Source of the DNA: Candidatus Defluviibacterium haderslevense
GTDB taxonomy: Bacteria; Bacteroidota; Bacteroidia; Chitinophagales; Saprospiraceae
DNA length: 64,000 nucleotides
Assembly: GCA_016712225.1 (NCBI GenBank)
Contig: JADJRL010000003.1
Location: 4,973,501-5,037,500, forward strand
Direction: 5' to 3'
Shown here: positions 26,418-35,018 of the stretch, piece after piece
Layout of the letters: each line of letters starts with the position of its first letter
Numbering within the stretch: the stretch's first letter is position 1
Made by a program: the position numbers and the translations under genes
Notes under the pieces: generated by a model
Told to the model about the DNA's origin: nothing
Seen by the model: the letters and a program-made list of their open reading frames with translations, nothing else
The model's database searches: none

Positions 26418-27338
26418 TTACTGCTTTGTTAAATTACCTGTTGTAAGTGTTTCATGATTCAATGAAATCTTATACCAATATGACCCAGATGGCAAGGTAA
26501 AAGTAGGTACTTCAAAATGTGAACTAACGAATTGTGAATGAACCAACTTACCTTCTGTATTAAACAATTCAAAAATGGCATGTTGAAATTGATGCATTTC
26601 TGATTCCGGAATATCAACTATGAAAGAACTATTAAATGGGTTAGGTTTTGTTTGAACTATATGAAACATTTTTTCAGGATCCAAAACACCGGTAAGCTTT
26701 TCTTCATAACTGATGACCAGTGTAGGCCACAGGGATTCATCTAAATTTTCACTAGAAGCAAACAATGCTAATTTAAAAGGTGCTTCATTAGCTAAAGTCA
26801 TCATAAATCCATAATTTGTATTCAATGAATCTCTCATATCTTTAACCAAATCAGTAACATCGATGACATAATTTTGTCGGTTATAAGAATTTGTCCGAGT
26901 TGCAGCTACCCGTTTATCAGAAGTAGTGGTGGGTTGATTAGACCATGTCACGAGATTGGATTCCCAAAAACCAGTAATTCGTTCTACCCAAAATTCATTA
27001 TTTCCTTCATGAATATAATTCGTACCTGAAATGGTATCGTGATATGGATTAAAGTACATCAACAATTTAGCACTTTTTATATTCGCTTTAGCGGGCAATA
27101 AAGACATATCAAATTTCAAAAGAACTCTACAAGAAAAAGGATTGTTTCCCAGAGTCCATGCATAAGGAAAAAGAGAAGGACTTTTATCATAATTCAAGTT
27201 AATTAAAGAATGTACATAAGTATCTTCAACAAGGCAATTATGTCTATTTAAAATCAAGGATTTTTGGGCAAACAAAACTTGGACAGTCAATAGCCAAATA
27301 AAGGGTAAAAAAGATAATGAGATGGATTTATTTTTCAT
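26418..27338 (-). CDS. Exported DNRLRE-domain protein with T9SS sorting domain
   Basis: 306 aa. Signal peptide (LSFLPFIWLLTVQVLFAQ), then a domain matching DNRLRE: NCLVEDTYVHSLINLNYDKS, RVLLKFDMSLLP, KSAKLLMYFN, WSNQPTT and YVIDVTDLVKDM. The C-terminal ~80 residues are a T9SS sorting domain: VQTKPNPFNSSFIVDI, AIFELFNTEGKLV, TFTLPSGSYWYKI. Predicted T9SS cargo, likely a surface or secreted structural or adhesive protein; DNRLRE domains occur in biofilm and matrix proteins. Confidence 0.85.
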   Translation of the reverse strand: MKNKSISLSFLPFIWLLTVQVLFAQKSLILNRHNCLVEDTYVHSLINLNYDKSPSLFPYAWTLGNNPFSCRVLLKFDMSLLPAKANIKSAKLLMYFNPYHDTISGTNYIHEGNNEFWVERITGFWESNLVTWSNQPTTTSDKRVAATRTNSYNRQNYVIDVTDLVKDMRDSLNTNYGFMMTLANEAPFKLALFASSENLDESLWPTLVISYEEKLTGVLDPEKMFHIVQTKPNPFNSSFIVDIPESEMHQFQHAIFELFNTEGKLVHSQFVSSHFEVPTFTLPSGSYWYKISLNHETLTTGNLTKQ

Positions 27339-27669
27339 ATATAATAGTTTAACAATTGAAGATAAAGATAGACAAAACTAAATAAAATTAAATGAAATTA
27401 TATCAAATAATGAAACCTACTTTTAGAATGTGTCTATTTAGAAGATTTATTCCAAAGCTGTAATATCTCCTCGGATATCAATTGAAACTTAAAGTAAGGC
27501 AGAAAAGAGGATGACATCTAGATAAACAACAAAGAATTCCAGGAAAATTTGATGACTTCTTTGGAAAAATGATAAACCAAATTAATATTTATAAAATCAA
27601 ATCCAATATATTGTTCAGTGAATGCTATGCGAATAAAGTTATTGAAACAAAAGAAATAAACTCATCTAA
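27339..27669. other. 331-base intergenic stretch without a supported gene
   Basis: A plus-strand frame across its right end (27569-27751) has no signal, overlaps the end of the next minus-strand gene and is not convincing. No terminator or known repeat is seen; the only other element is a TATCTTTA near 27366, a weak promoter for the DNRLRE gene. Confidence 0.4.
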
Positions 27670-28878
27670 TCAGACCGCCAAATTAGGTGAATCTTTAAAA
27701 GGTGACCTTTGGGTCCAAGTCTCATTTGGTTTTAGAAATTCCAATAAATGAGGAATAACCTTATTATAAATTCTTGACCTATGTGCAATATAAGAATAAT
27801 AATCTACAGGTACTGCTCCCAAAGAACTTTTAATCTCCATCGCAGTACGGGCAAAATTGATGTTTTCACATCTATGGTAAATAGCCTCTTTTACAAATTT
27901 TAATAACAGATTATGGTATATTTCATATTTATTATTCAGATGTCTGTCATATCCAACATAATGGGCATTGAGAGAGGGCCCACTAATAAAAAAACAAAAA
28001 AAAGCAATGGGCTGATCATCAATAAGTAAGAGCTTTATAATAAAGCTCTCTGAACATTTTTCCTTCAGCGTTAAAAAATAATTTTCATTCAACTCAACCA
28101 AATTAAAACCCGCCGCATTCGCAATCTGAAGATACAATTCTATAATGGCTGAATTATACTTCTTTAATAGCTCCAGATCTAAATCTAATTCTTTAATGTC
28201 AAGACCAGATTTAAGTACCTTTCTAATTTTAACCCGATACTTACTTTGAAGAGCTGACATATAATCTTCGAATTGTTGCCATTCAGCTAGTATATTCATA
28301 ATCATAATGGGCTGAACTGTGAATTCATAGAAAGATGGCAATTTATAGCTACAAATCATGGGCAGACGGGCGTAAGAAGGCAAATCTTTAATGATGAAAA
28401 TCTGAGCTCCTTTAGTCCATGATGGGGTCTTCATCAAATATCGTATAACCTCGTGCATCAAATATTCTCTAAAAGAAGTTTCTACTTCCGGCTTAAAATA
28501 AAAACCATAAGGTCCGGCGGCTAATAAACTACCTCCAATAATAATTTTAAGATCCAATTGGCGAGCCAAAAAACGTTTGACACCTAAAGCAAGTCTATCC
28601 AAATGTGTTGGCGTATATCCTTCATGAACATGTAATTTCAACCTTTCTGTTGCATTAAATGGGACTAATTGAAAATAAATTAAACCCAAATTAACACCAT
28701 CTCGTTGGATACAAGCATACAAAAAAGACATATCAGATGGGGGGCTTGCCTCCAAAGCAGCCAAATACTCATAGCCAAATAAAATATTGTCGTGGTGGAA
28801 TGTCCTCCACAGGGACTCTAATTCTATAATGGAATCAGTTAACAATAAATCGATTTGCGCAATTTGGATATGTTCCAT
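27670..28878 (-). CDS. GNAT/FemAB-like acyltransferase-fold protein
   Basis: 402 aa, soluble. The C-terminal half shows the GNAT/FemAB fold: IKLLLIDDQPIAFFCFFISG, LNAHYVGYDRHLNNKYEIYHNLLLKFVKEAI and the CENINFARTAMEIKSSLG motif, as in proteins annotated peptidogalycan biosynthesis or FemX-like. N-terminal residues 1-90 carry the other half of the duplicated fold (NILFGYEYLAALEASPPSDM). The acceptor is unknown, so an exact reaction cannot be given. No operon partner. Confidence 0.7.
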   Translation of the reverse strand: MEHIQIAQIDLLLTDSIIELESLWRTFHHDNILFGYEYLAALEASPPSDMSFLYACIQRDGVNLGLIYFQLVPFNATERLKLHVHEGYTPTHLDRLALGVKRFLARQLDLKIIIGGSLLAAGPYGFYFKPEVETSFREYLMHEVIRYLMKTPSWTKGAQIFIIKDLPSYARLPMICSYKLPSFYEFTVQPIMIMNILAEWQQFEDYMSALQSKYRVKIRKVLKSGLDIKELDLDLELLKKYNSAIIELYLQIANAAGFNLVELNENYFLTLKEKCSESFIIKLLLIDDQPIAFFCFFISGPSLNAHYVGYDRHLNNKYEIYHNLLLKFVKEAIYHRCENINFARTAMEIKSSLGAVPVDYYSYIAHRSRIYNKVIPHLLEFLKPNETWTQRSPFKDSPNLAV

Positions 28879-29017
28879 TCACTAATTAGCAAGGTAACAA
28901 GCAGAACAACTGAATTATAATTAAAAAGTTCAATAAAAGCAAGGTAATATATCCAGCAAATAAAGATAAAAGTGGTATTTTTACATTAGTTTTAATATCA
29001 CATGGTTAGATTTTAAT

Positions 29018-30595
29018 ATGAAAATAAACCTATACCTGTATTTTTATTGGAGTTTTTTCATAATAAGTTCATGCGTATCTTCAAAAAAATATAATCAATC
29101 ACAACGCGTACAACAGGAACAATTAGAAAATATACAAAAATTAGAAATCCAAAGCAATAGATCTCTCGAACTTGAACAAGAATTGGCGAGAACAAAAATT
29201 CAATTATCAAAAACGGAAGATGTCCTGACCACTTTTTACGAAAAGTATACCGGTCAAAATGAAATCAAATTTAATATAGATTCATTGAATCCACTTAACA
29301 TACAAGTCAACCGTAAAATGGATTCTCTCCTTCATCACATTCAAATATTAAATCGGAATAACAGTATAAATCAACAAACTATTCAAGCATTAAATGAAGA
29401 ATTATCTACTTTAAAGAACACTAACGGGTCAAAAGAAAATGACAATAAGTCAGATACCAACAAAAATGAACTTTTAACATTAAAACAAGAATTAGTCCAT
29501 TTAACTCAATTAAATCAAACACAAAATAATGAAATCCTAAAACTTAAGGCGTCCTCTAAAAATTCAAAGGCAAAGACTGAATTGACAGATCCAAATACAA
29601 AAATCATCCAATTAGAGCAAGAAATAAATATCCAAAAGGAACTACAATCCAATCTAATTAATGACATCAGTAAAAAAGATCAAACCATCAAATTACTAAA
29701 TCAAAATATTCTTGACAAAAGCAATCAAATTTTTGATTTAAGCCTTAGAGCCAGCAAAATAGAAGACAATGGATATTTGAAAAAATTGGAAGATTCTCTA
29801 GATCATAAAAACAATCAATTATTGGCATTAAACAAAAAGATTCAGGAACAAAATAATGCTGGTAGTTATAAAAAAGATAGTCTCAATCAACAAAAAGTAA
29901 ATCTTCAACACAAGCAGCAATTAGCCGATCTAAAATTTCAAATACATCAACTCAACACAGAAATCACAAACAAAAATGTAAAAATTAAGACCCTTGAATC
30001 AAATCTAAATCAAGATGAAAATTTAAATATTGCAAAGAAAAAATTTCAAGATACTATAGCTCTTTTACGAAAAGAACTCGCCAAAAAAGAATCCCAGCTG
30101 AGTGCAGAACATCATATTAAATACGATCCTAAATCTAATGAAAACAAGCCTGTAGGCAAGATTCAAAATTCAAATAGTCCCCTATCTAAATCTTTGGTCA
30201 ATAAAATTTCAGGACTTGCGCAAGATTTACCAGAAGCAAAAATGGAAATAAAATCTGACCAAAATGAAATTCATGTATTTATTCCGCAAAAATTTATTTT
30301 TGAAGATGAGGCTGTAGTTCTAAAAGAAAATGGATCAAATCTAATTTATAAGATCATCAACCATTTGAAAAATCATCCTAACTATTCCATAGAAATTATA
30401 GGCTATGATTCCAAAAGAATTAGTAAAGCAAAGACCAATGATATACATTTTCGTAGAGCCATTACTATTGGAAAATTAATGAGTATTTCAGGAATCAATC
30501 CAGACCAATTACTAATTCGTTCCAAACAAGAAGATGATTTTGACCATTCGCAAAATATCCCAACGGGTATTGAAATGGTCATTAAACCAAAATAG
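29018..30595 (+). CDS. Lipoprotein with long coiled coil and OmpA-like C-terminal domain
   Basis: 525 aa. Lipobox with ISSC (Cys19), then about 340 residues of Gln/Lys/Glu/Asn-rich sequence with strong heptad pattern. The last ~130 residues resemble an OmpA/peptidoglycan-binding domain (FIPQKFIFEDEAVVLKENG, IKxILNHLKNHPNYSIEIIGY, then ISGINPDQL), although degenerate. The layout is that of a periplasm-spanning tether from outer membrane to peptidoglycan. The M43 peptidase gene starts right after its end. Confidence 0.75.
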   Translation: MKINLYLYFYWSFFIISSCVSSKKYNQSQRVQQEQLENIQKLEIQSNRSLELEQELARTKIQLSKTEDVLTTFYEKYTGQNEIKFNIDSLNPLNIQVNRKMDSLLHHIQILNRNNSINQQTIQALNEELSTLKNTNGSKENDNKSDTNKNELLTLKQELVHLTQLNQTQNNEILKLKASSKNSKAKTELTDPNTKIIQLEQEINIQKELQSNLINDISKKDQTIKLLNQNILDKSNQIFDLSLRASKIEDNGYLKKLEDSLDHKNNQLLALNKKIQEQNNAGSYKKDSLNQQKVNLQHKQQLADLKFQIHQLNTEITNKNVKIKTLESNLNQDENLNIAKKKFQDTIALLRKELAKKESQLSAEHHIKYDPKSNENKPVGKIQNSNSPLSKSLVNKISGLAQDLPEAKMEIKSDQNEIHVFIPQKFIFEDEAVVLKENGSNLIYKIINHLKNHPNYSIEIIGYDSKRISKAKTNDIHFRRAITIGKLMSISGINPDQLLIRSKQEDDFDHSQNIPTGIEMVIKPK

Positions 30596-30605
30596 GTACT
30601 TATTT

Positions 30606-31778
30606 ATGAAAAAAATAATAATCCTTATGATCTTGTTTTGGATACAAAATAAAACTATCATTTTATCCCAACGGTGTGAAAGTTATACTCCTTCAGAAAA
30701 TACAACAAAATCAATACATCAACTCATATCTCGTAATGGTACAATTGAAATTCCAATCGTTTTTCATATTGTTTATCAAACTGGTCAAGATACGATATCT
30801 AATGCCAAAATATATTCTCAATTAGAAATATTAAATAATATTTACGGCTATTATGATCCAAAAAACAATTCGTCCATCCCAGAAGAATTTAGAACTAAAG
30901 GTGCAATACCCGGAATACATTTTTGTTTAGCGAAAACAGATCCATTTGGAAATATCACAACCGGAATTAATCGTTTGAAAACTGAGGTTGTTGATATTGG
31001 ATGCAGAGGATATGATATTATGAAAAAACAAACCGGTGGGATTGATATATGGAACACTAAAAAATATTTGAATGTTTTTATTGGTTCGAGAAAACAATGC
31101 CCTTTTGCCATGTCTTCTTTTCCTTGGGATAATGATCCATTAATTGATGGAATAATCATTGATCCAAAATACATTGGGAGTGCACCTAAAAGTTATCCCT
31201 TTCATTTAGGTTATACCTTGGTTCATGAAATAGGACATTACCTTGGATTAAATCATCTCAGCATTTCAAAGAAAAAGGATGACTGCACAACTGATGATGA
31301 TGTAACGGATACTCCAACTCAATCCTTCAACTATTATAATTGCCCTGAATATCCACAATACAGTTGTGATCAATCGAGTATGTTTATGAATTTTATGAGT
31401 TTAGTGGATGATGGTTGCATGCAATTATTTACAAAAGGCCAAGTGGATAGGTTAAATGCTATGATGGTGCAATATAGATCTGAATTAATTAGTAATTCTT
31501 GCAATGAAGTCTTGGCAAATGACTTTGTGGTTTATCCATTAGCGAATCAATCCGGGCAATGGTACATCCACTCTCAAAATTTCGGTGAATGGACAGGTAC
31601 CGTTCAATTATATGATATAAGCGGAAAGCAAATTACATCAATTTCTGTGATTCAAAGTGTTGGAATTCTATTTCCTAAATATACTATACCAATGCCTACC
31701 GGAATCTATTTTATTAATATTAAGGGCGGTCAATTCAATGTAACAAAAAAAATATATCATTTACAATATGAAAATTAA
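30606..31778 (+). CDS. Exported pappalysin-like (M43) metalloprotease with T9SS sorting domain
   Basis: 390 aa from the ATG at 30606, which begins the signal peptide (KKIIILMILFWIQNKTIIL). The zinc motif HEIGHYLGLNH is present (His207-Glu208...His211...His217, counting from that ATG), followed by the metzincin Met-turn region SMFMNFMSLVDDGCMQLFT. Cys pairs (CESY, CPFAM, CTTDDDVTDTP, CPEYPQYSC) fit an extracellular protein. The C-terminal ~75 residues are a T9SS sorting domain (VVYPLANQSGQWYI, VQLYDISGKQI, MPTGIYFINI). Predicted secreted protease. It starts 10 bases after the coiled-coil lipoprotein and overlaps the next gene by 11 bases, so the three form an operon. Confidence 0.9.
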   Translation: MKKIIILMILFWIQNKTIILSQRCESYTPSENTTKSIHQLISRNGTIEIPIVFHIVYQTGQDTISNAKIYSQLEILNNIYGYYDPKNNSSIPEEFRTKGAIPGIHFCLAKTDPFGNITTGINRLKTEVVDIGCRGYDIMKKQTGGIDIWNTKKYLNVFIGSRKQCPFAMSSFPWDNDPLIDGIIIDPKYIGSAPKSYPFHLGYTLVHEIGHYLGLNHLSISKKKDDCTTDDDVTDTPTQSFNYYNCPEYPQYSCDQSSMFMNFMSLVDDGCMQLFTKGQVDRLNAMMVQYRSELISNSCNEVLANDFVVYPLANQSGQWYIHSQNFGEWTGTVQLYDISGKQITSISVIQSVGILFPKYTIPMPTGIYFINIKGGQFNVTKKIYHLQYEN

Positions 31779-32514
31779 TTGCTTAAAAACTTCGATATTT
31801 CTTATGAGCTTCGGATTAATATTGAATGCTTGTAAAACCACCAAACGTATAGAAATTCACAGGACTGAATCCATGAAAAAGCATTTAGTATTGCAAAAAT
31901 TTCCTTGTTTTGGTCAATGTCAAGAATATAAGATTTCTAGTTATGATGATGGTATTTTAATATTGGAAGGAAAAAACAATGTTGAAAAAAAAGGAGTTTA
32001 CTTTACGCAGATCAATGCGGTTCAATTGAGTTCTTTAAAAAACAAAGCAGCTTCCATAAAATGGACAGATTATAAGAATTCCTATTTCAAAAATATTCCA
32101 GATTTACCATTTACTGAATTAAGCTATTATGATGCCGAAGGACATTTAGTCAAATCCATTAAATCGAATGCAACATTACCTTCGGAGTTAGAAAATCTCC
32201 AAAAAGAGCTGAGTCAATTTATCCGATTACCCAATTGGACTCAACTTTTAAGAAAGGACGAAATGAACGATCCGGACATCCTGCTTTCAGAATTACAAGT
32301 TGATATGGATAGTATACTTACTCCTGAAAAACTAGAAATGCAATTTGATTCGTTACACCTAAAACACATTTCCAGAATTTCACCTTACATGAATTTTTGG
32401 TTATTCACCTATGATCAAGCTAAAATAGAGCCTTATGAAATACTTATTTTATTACGTAGAGTTCCAGGTATAAGATTAGTCCTATTTAATAAAAAATTAA
32501 ATCCCAGAGAATAG
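31768..32514 (+). CDS. DUF6438-type lipoprotein
   Basis: 248 aa. Lipoprotein signal with LILNAC (Cys at about residue 22). Residues 35-150 match DUF6438: PCFGQCQEYKISSYDDGILIL, EKKGVYFTQI, LPFTELSYYDAEG, VKSIKSN. Function unknown. The gene begins 11 bases before the end of the protease gene, indicating translational coupling. Confidence 0.75.
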   Translation: MKINCLKTSIFLMSFGLILNACKTTKRIEIHRTESMKKHLVLQKFPCFGQCQEYKISSYDDGILILEGKNNVEKKGVYFTQINAVQLSSLKNKAASIKWTDYKNSYFKNIPDLPFTELSYYDAEGHLVKSIKSNATLPSELENLQKELSQFIRLPNWTQLLRKDEMNDPDILLSELQVDMDSILTPEKLEMQFDSLHLKHISRISPYMNFWLFTYDQAKIEPYEILILLRRVPGIRLVLFNKKLNPRE

Positions 32515-32651
32515 TCCTAAAAAATATTACAGGTATTTATAAGAACTAAAATTTGTCCATTGAATTTTTAGGATCTTGAATTCAACTTTGGATTCTTGGT
32601 TAAAGCAAAGTTACTGTTCATGTATGATTGTGCTTTCAGATAAAAACACGA

Positions 32652-33587
32652 TTATATTTCACTAATTCGATTGATATATTGAACCATTTCATCAATCTGG
32701 TTCATATTAAAATGAGGTTTTGGCATAAATTTATTAAACCAAGTTACTTGTCGCTTGGCATAATTTCTGGTGTGTTGCTTTATTTTATCAACAGCCAGAT
32801 CATATGAAAGTTGGCCATCCATAAATTGAAACATTTCTTTATAACCAACAGTGTCCAAGGCTTGACAGTTACGATATTCAATGAGCGATTTTGTTTCACT
32901 TAATAATCCTTGTTCTAACATGTTCTCAGTTCTTGAATTAATTCTGTTATAGAGTTCAGTTCGCTCCATTGTTAAAGATACATAAGCAATGTTATAGGTA
33001 GAACTCTTTTTGGGATTAGTCAACAAGGAAGAATAAGGCTTACCTAAGGATCTGGAAACACCAATAGCGCGAATCAACCTTCTGGAATTCATCAGATCAA
33101 CTTGCTCATAATAAACAGGGTCAATTCGAAATAATTCTGTTTGCAAAGCAAGAATCCCCTTGTCATTAAAAATTGCATTGATTTCATGATCAATGCTTGG
33201 ATCAACCTCAGGAAAATAATCTATACCTTCAATTAAAGCCTTGATATAAAGTCCGGTTCCACCACATAAAATAACATGCCCTTTAGATTCAAATTCTTGG
33301 TCAATAACCAAGCTTGCTTCATTAACATATTGTCCCACATTGTATGTGCCGTTCACTGGAATATGATCTATAAAATAATGTTTGATTTTTGTTTGATCTT
33401 GAATGGTGGGCTTAGCCGTTCCAATATCCACTTGCTTAAATAATTGGCGGCTATCAGCTGAAACAATGGAGGTTTTGTACACAGATGCCAGTTCCATAGC
33501 TAAATTAGATTTCCCAATACCAGTAGGGCCAGAAATTATAATTAGTGTCTTACTCATTCCTGCACAAAAAAACATCTTTTTATTCAT
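32652..33587 (-). CDS. miaA: tRNA dimethylallyltransferase
   Basis: 311 aa. P-loop IISGPTGIGKSNLAMELA, then SADSRQLFKQVDIGTAKP, HYFIDHIPVNGTYNVGQY, LCGGTGLYIKALIEG, NSRRLIRAIG and the late TVGYKEMFQFMDG and RNYAKRQVTWFNK. Transfers dimethylallyl to A37 of tRNAs reading UNN. The start may be 33587 or an internal ATG at 33557, which begins the conserved part (SKTLIIISGPTG). Divergent from the acyltransferase at 33635. Confidence 0.96.
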   Translation of the reverse strand: MNKKMFFCAGMSKTLIIISGPTGIGKSNLAMELASVYKTSIVSADSRQLFKQVDIGTAKPTIQDQTKIKHYFIDHIPVNGTYNVGQYVNEASLVIDQEFESKGHVILCGGTGLYIKALIEGIDYFPEVDPSIDHEINAIFNDKGILALQTELFRIDPVYYEQVDLMNSRRLIRAIGVSRSLGKPYSSLLTNPKKSSTYNIAYVSLTMERTELYNRINSRTENMLEQGLLSETKSLIEYRNCQALDTVGYKEMFQFMDGQLSYDLAVDKIKQHTRNYAKRQVTWFNKFMPKPHFNMNQIDEMVQYINRISEI

Positions 33588-33598
33588 ACATTAAGGCT

Positions 33599-33627
33599 TT
33601 GGACAAATATTTAATATCTTATATTTG
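33599..33627 (+). promoter_or_regulatory. -33/-7 promoter for the membrane acyltransferase gene, predicted very short leader
   Basis: TTG at 33599-33601 (in TTTGG) and TATATTTG at 33620-33627 followed by CGA. Taking the last G as -3, transcription would begin near 33630, only about 5 bases before the ATG at 33635. A near-consensus element for miaA (AATATTTG, minus strand, about 33600-33607) overlaps it. Confidence 0.6.
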
Positions 33628-33634
33628 CGACCCT

Positions 33635-34891
33635 ATGCTTTATTCATTTTTAAAAGTATTTATTAAGAAGTGCCTGCAATACTATTTTAACCAAATAAAT
33701 GTATTCGGTACAGAAAACATACCTCCAAAAGGTCCGACTTTATTTATTTCTAATCATCCAAGTTCCTTTATGGAAGGATTGCTCATCGCCTGTTACCAAG
33801 AGCAAACATTACATTTTTTGGTACGCGGAGATATGTTCGAAAAGGCCTGGTTGAAACCCTTATTGCATAAGACTAATCAAATACCGATCTATCGGTTCAG
33901 AGATGGATTTGAGAAACTCCGGAACAATAAAGGTACCTTTTCGCATTCTTTTGACAAACTGGGCGAGAATCACTCCATTCTGATTTTTCCAGAAGCCAGT
34001 ACTCAACTGGTTCGTTATCTAAGACCGCTGCAAAAAGGTGCAGCTCGATTGGCAATAGGATCCATTGAAGAAAAAAACATGGATGATTTGATCATCGTTC
34101 CATGTGGAATACATTATTCCAATGTAATTCAATCATCAAGTAATGTATTGTTGTTTTTTGGCCCGGGTATTTCAGTGCGAAAATGGATGGAAGATCACAA
34201 CATGGTTAATGATAAAATTAGCCAGTTAACAACAGATCTTGAAACGGAATTAGGGAATGTCATTATGTCTATTCCTGAAAAAACAGACCAGCAAATTTAC
34301 GATCAATTGTCTTGTGTCTTGAACAATTCGAACAATACAGAAACAGAGGATGTACCATTCAGATATTTTTCTAATCACAAAAACATATTAAAGTTACTTA
34401 AAAGTCAAGAAATACAAACAAGAAAAGCAATGCAGGAATATACTTCCCATTATTCTAACATTGAAGCTTTAGAATTTGCATTATTAAGACCCTTGAGCGA
34501 AAAAATCATACTTTTTATCGAATTGGTCCTCTATTTTTTCATAGGACTTCCCGGATTTATAACCAATGTCATTCCAATCGGAATTGCTGAACAATTTACC
34601 AAAAATAAAATAAAAAACAAAGAATTCATTGCTCCTGTTAAGTTCATACTGAGCGTACTGTTTACTTTAGTGTTTTCGATATTTTGGCTCATATTTTGGA
34701 CCAGTATATTAGGCTTTGTTAATGGTCTCATTGTTGTTATTGGATTGCAATTTTCGTTTTACTATTTTATACAATTTAAACATAAATCCAAATTAGGAAA
34801 ATACTTATTCAATCTGAATATATATCAAAACAAAAATAGATTGATGGAAAAAAGAAATGAAGTATTAAAATTATTTGAAATTCCTTTATAA
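33635..34891 (+). CDS. Membrane-anchored acyltransferase, PlsC family
   Basis: 418 aa from the ATG at 33635. Acyltransferase motifs: TLFISNHPSSFMEG (NHxxxxxE variant of NHxxxxD), NQIPIYRFRDGFEKL, then ILIFPEASTQLVRYLRP (xxPE). The C-terminal ~160 residues contain at least two or three hydrophobic helices (IILFIELVLYFFIGLPGF, FILSVLFTLVFSIFWLIFW, GFVNGLIVVIGLQFSFYYF), anchoring the enzyme in the inner membrane. Probably acylates a glycerophospholipid-like substrate, identity unknown. Longer frames from 33545 (GTG) lie upstream of the promoter and are rejected. Confidence 0.85.
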   Translation: MLYSFLKVFIKKCLQYYFNQINVFGTENIPPKGPTLFISNHPSSFMEGLLIACYQEQTLHFLVRGDMFEKAWLKPLLHKTNQIPIYRFRDGFEKLRNNKGTFSHSFDKLGENHSILIFPEASTQLVRYLRPLQKGAARLAIGSIEEKNMDDLIIVPCGIHYSNVIQSSSNVLLFFGPGISVRKWMEDHNMVNDKISQLTTDLETELGNVIMSIPEKTDQQIYDQLSCVLNNSNNTETEDVPFRYFSNHKNILKLLKSQEIQTRKAMQEYTSHYSNIEALEFALLRPLSEKIILFIELVLYFFIGLPGFITNVIPIGIAEQFTKNKIKNKEFIAPVKFILSVLFTLVFSIFWLIFWTSILGFVNGLIVVIGLQFSFYYFIQFKHKSKLGKYLFNLNIYQNKNRLMEKRNEVLKLFEIPL

Positions 34892-35018
34892 ATAATCATT
34901 CTAGTTTATTCTGAAATCCAAAATCACTAGAAAACAGGATTACCATATGTCCCATTTTTTTTAGTAAATAAATCAATAAACTATTCATAACTTAAGCAAC
35001 ATTAATAAACATTACAAT

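Noticed and set aside
27569..27751. 60-codon plus-strand frame
   Set aside because: Overlaps the end of the GNAT/FemAB-like gene on the other strand; no motif.
33545..33634. Upstream extension of the acyltransferase frame (GTG start)
   Set aside because: Lies upstream of the gene's own promoter and shows no similarity to acyltransferases.
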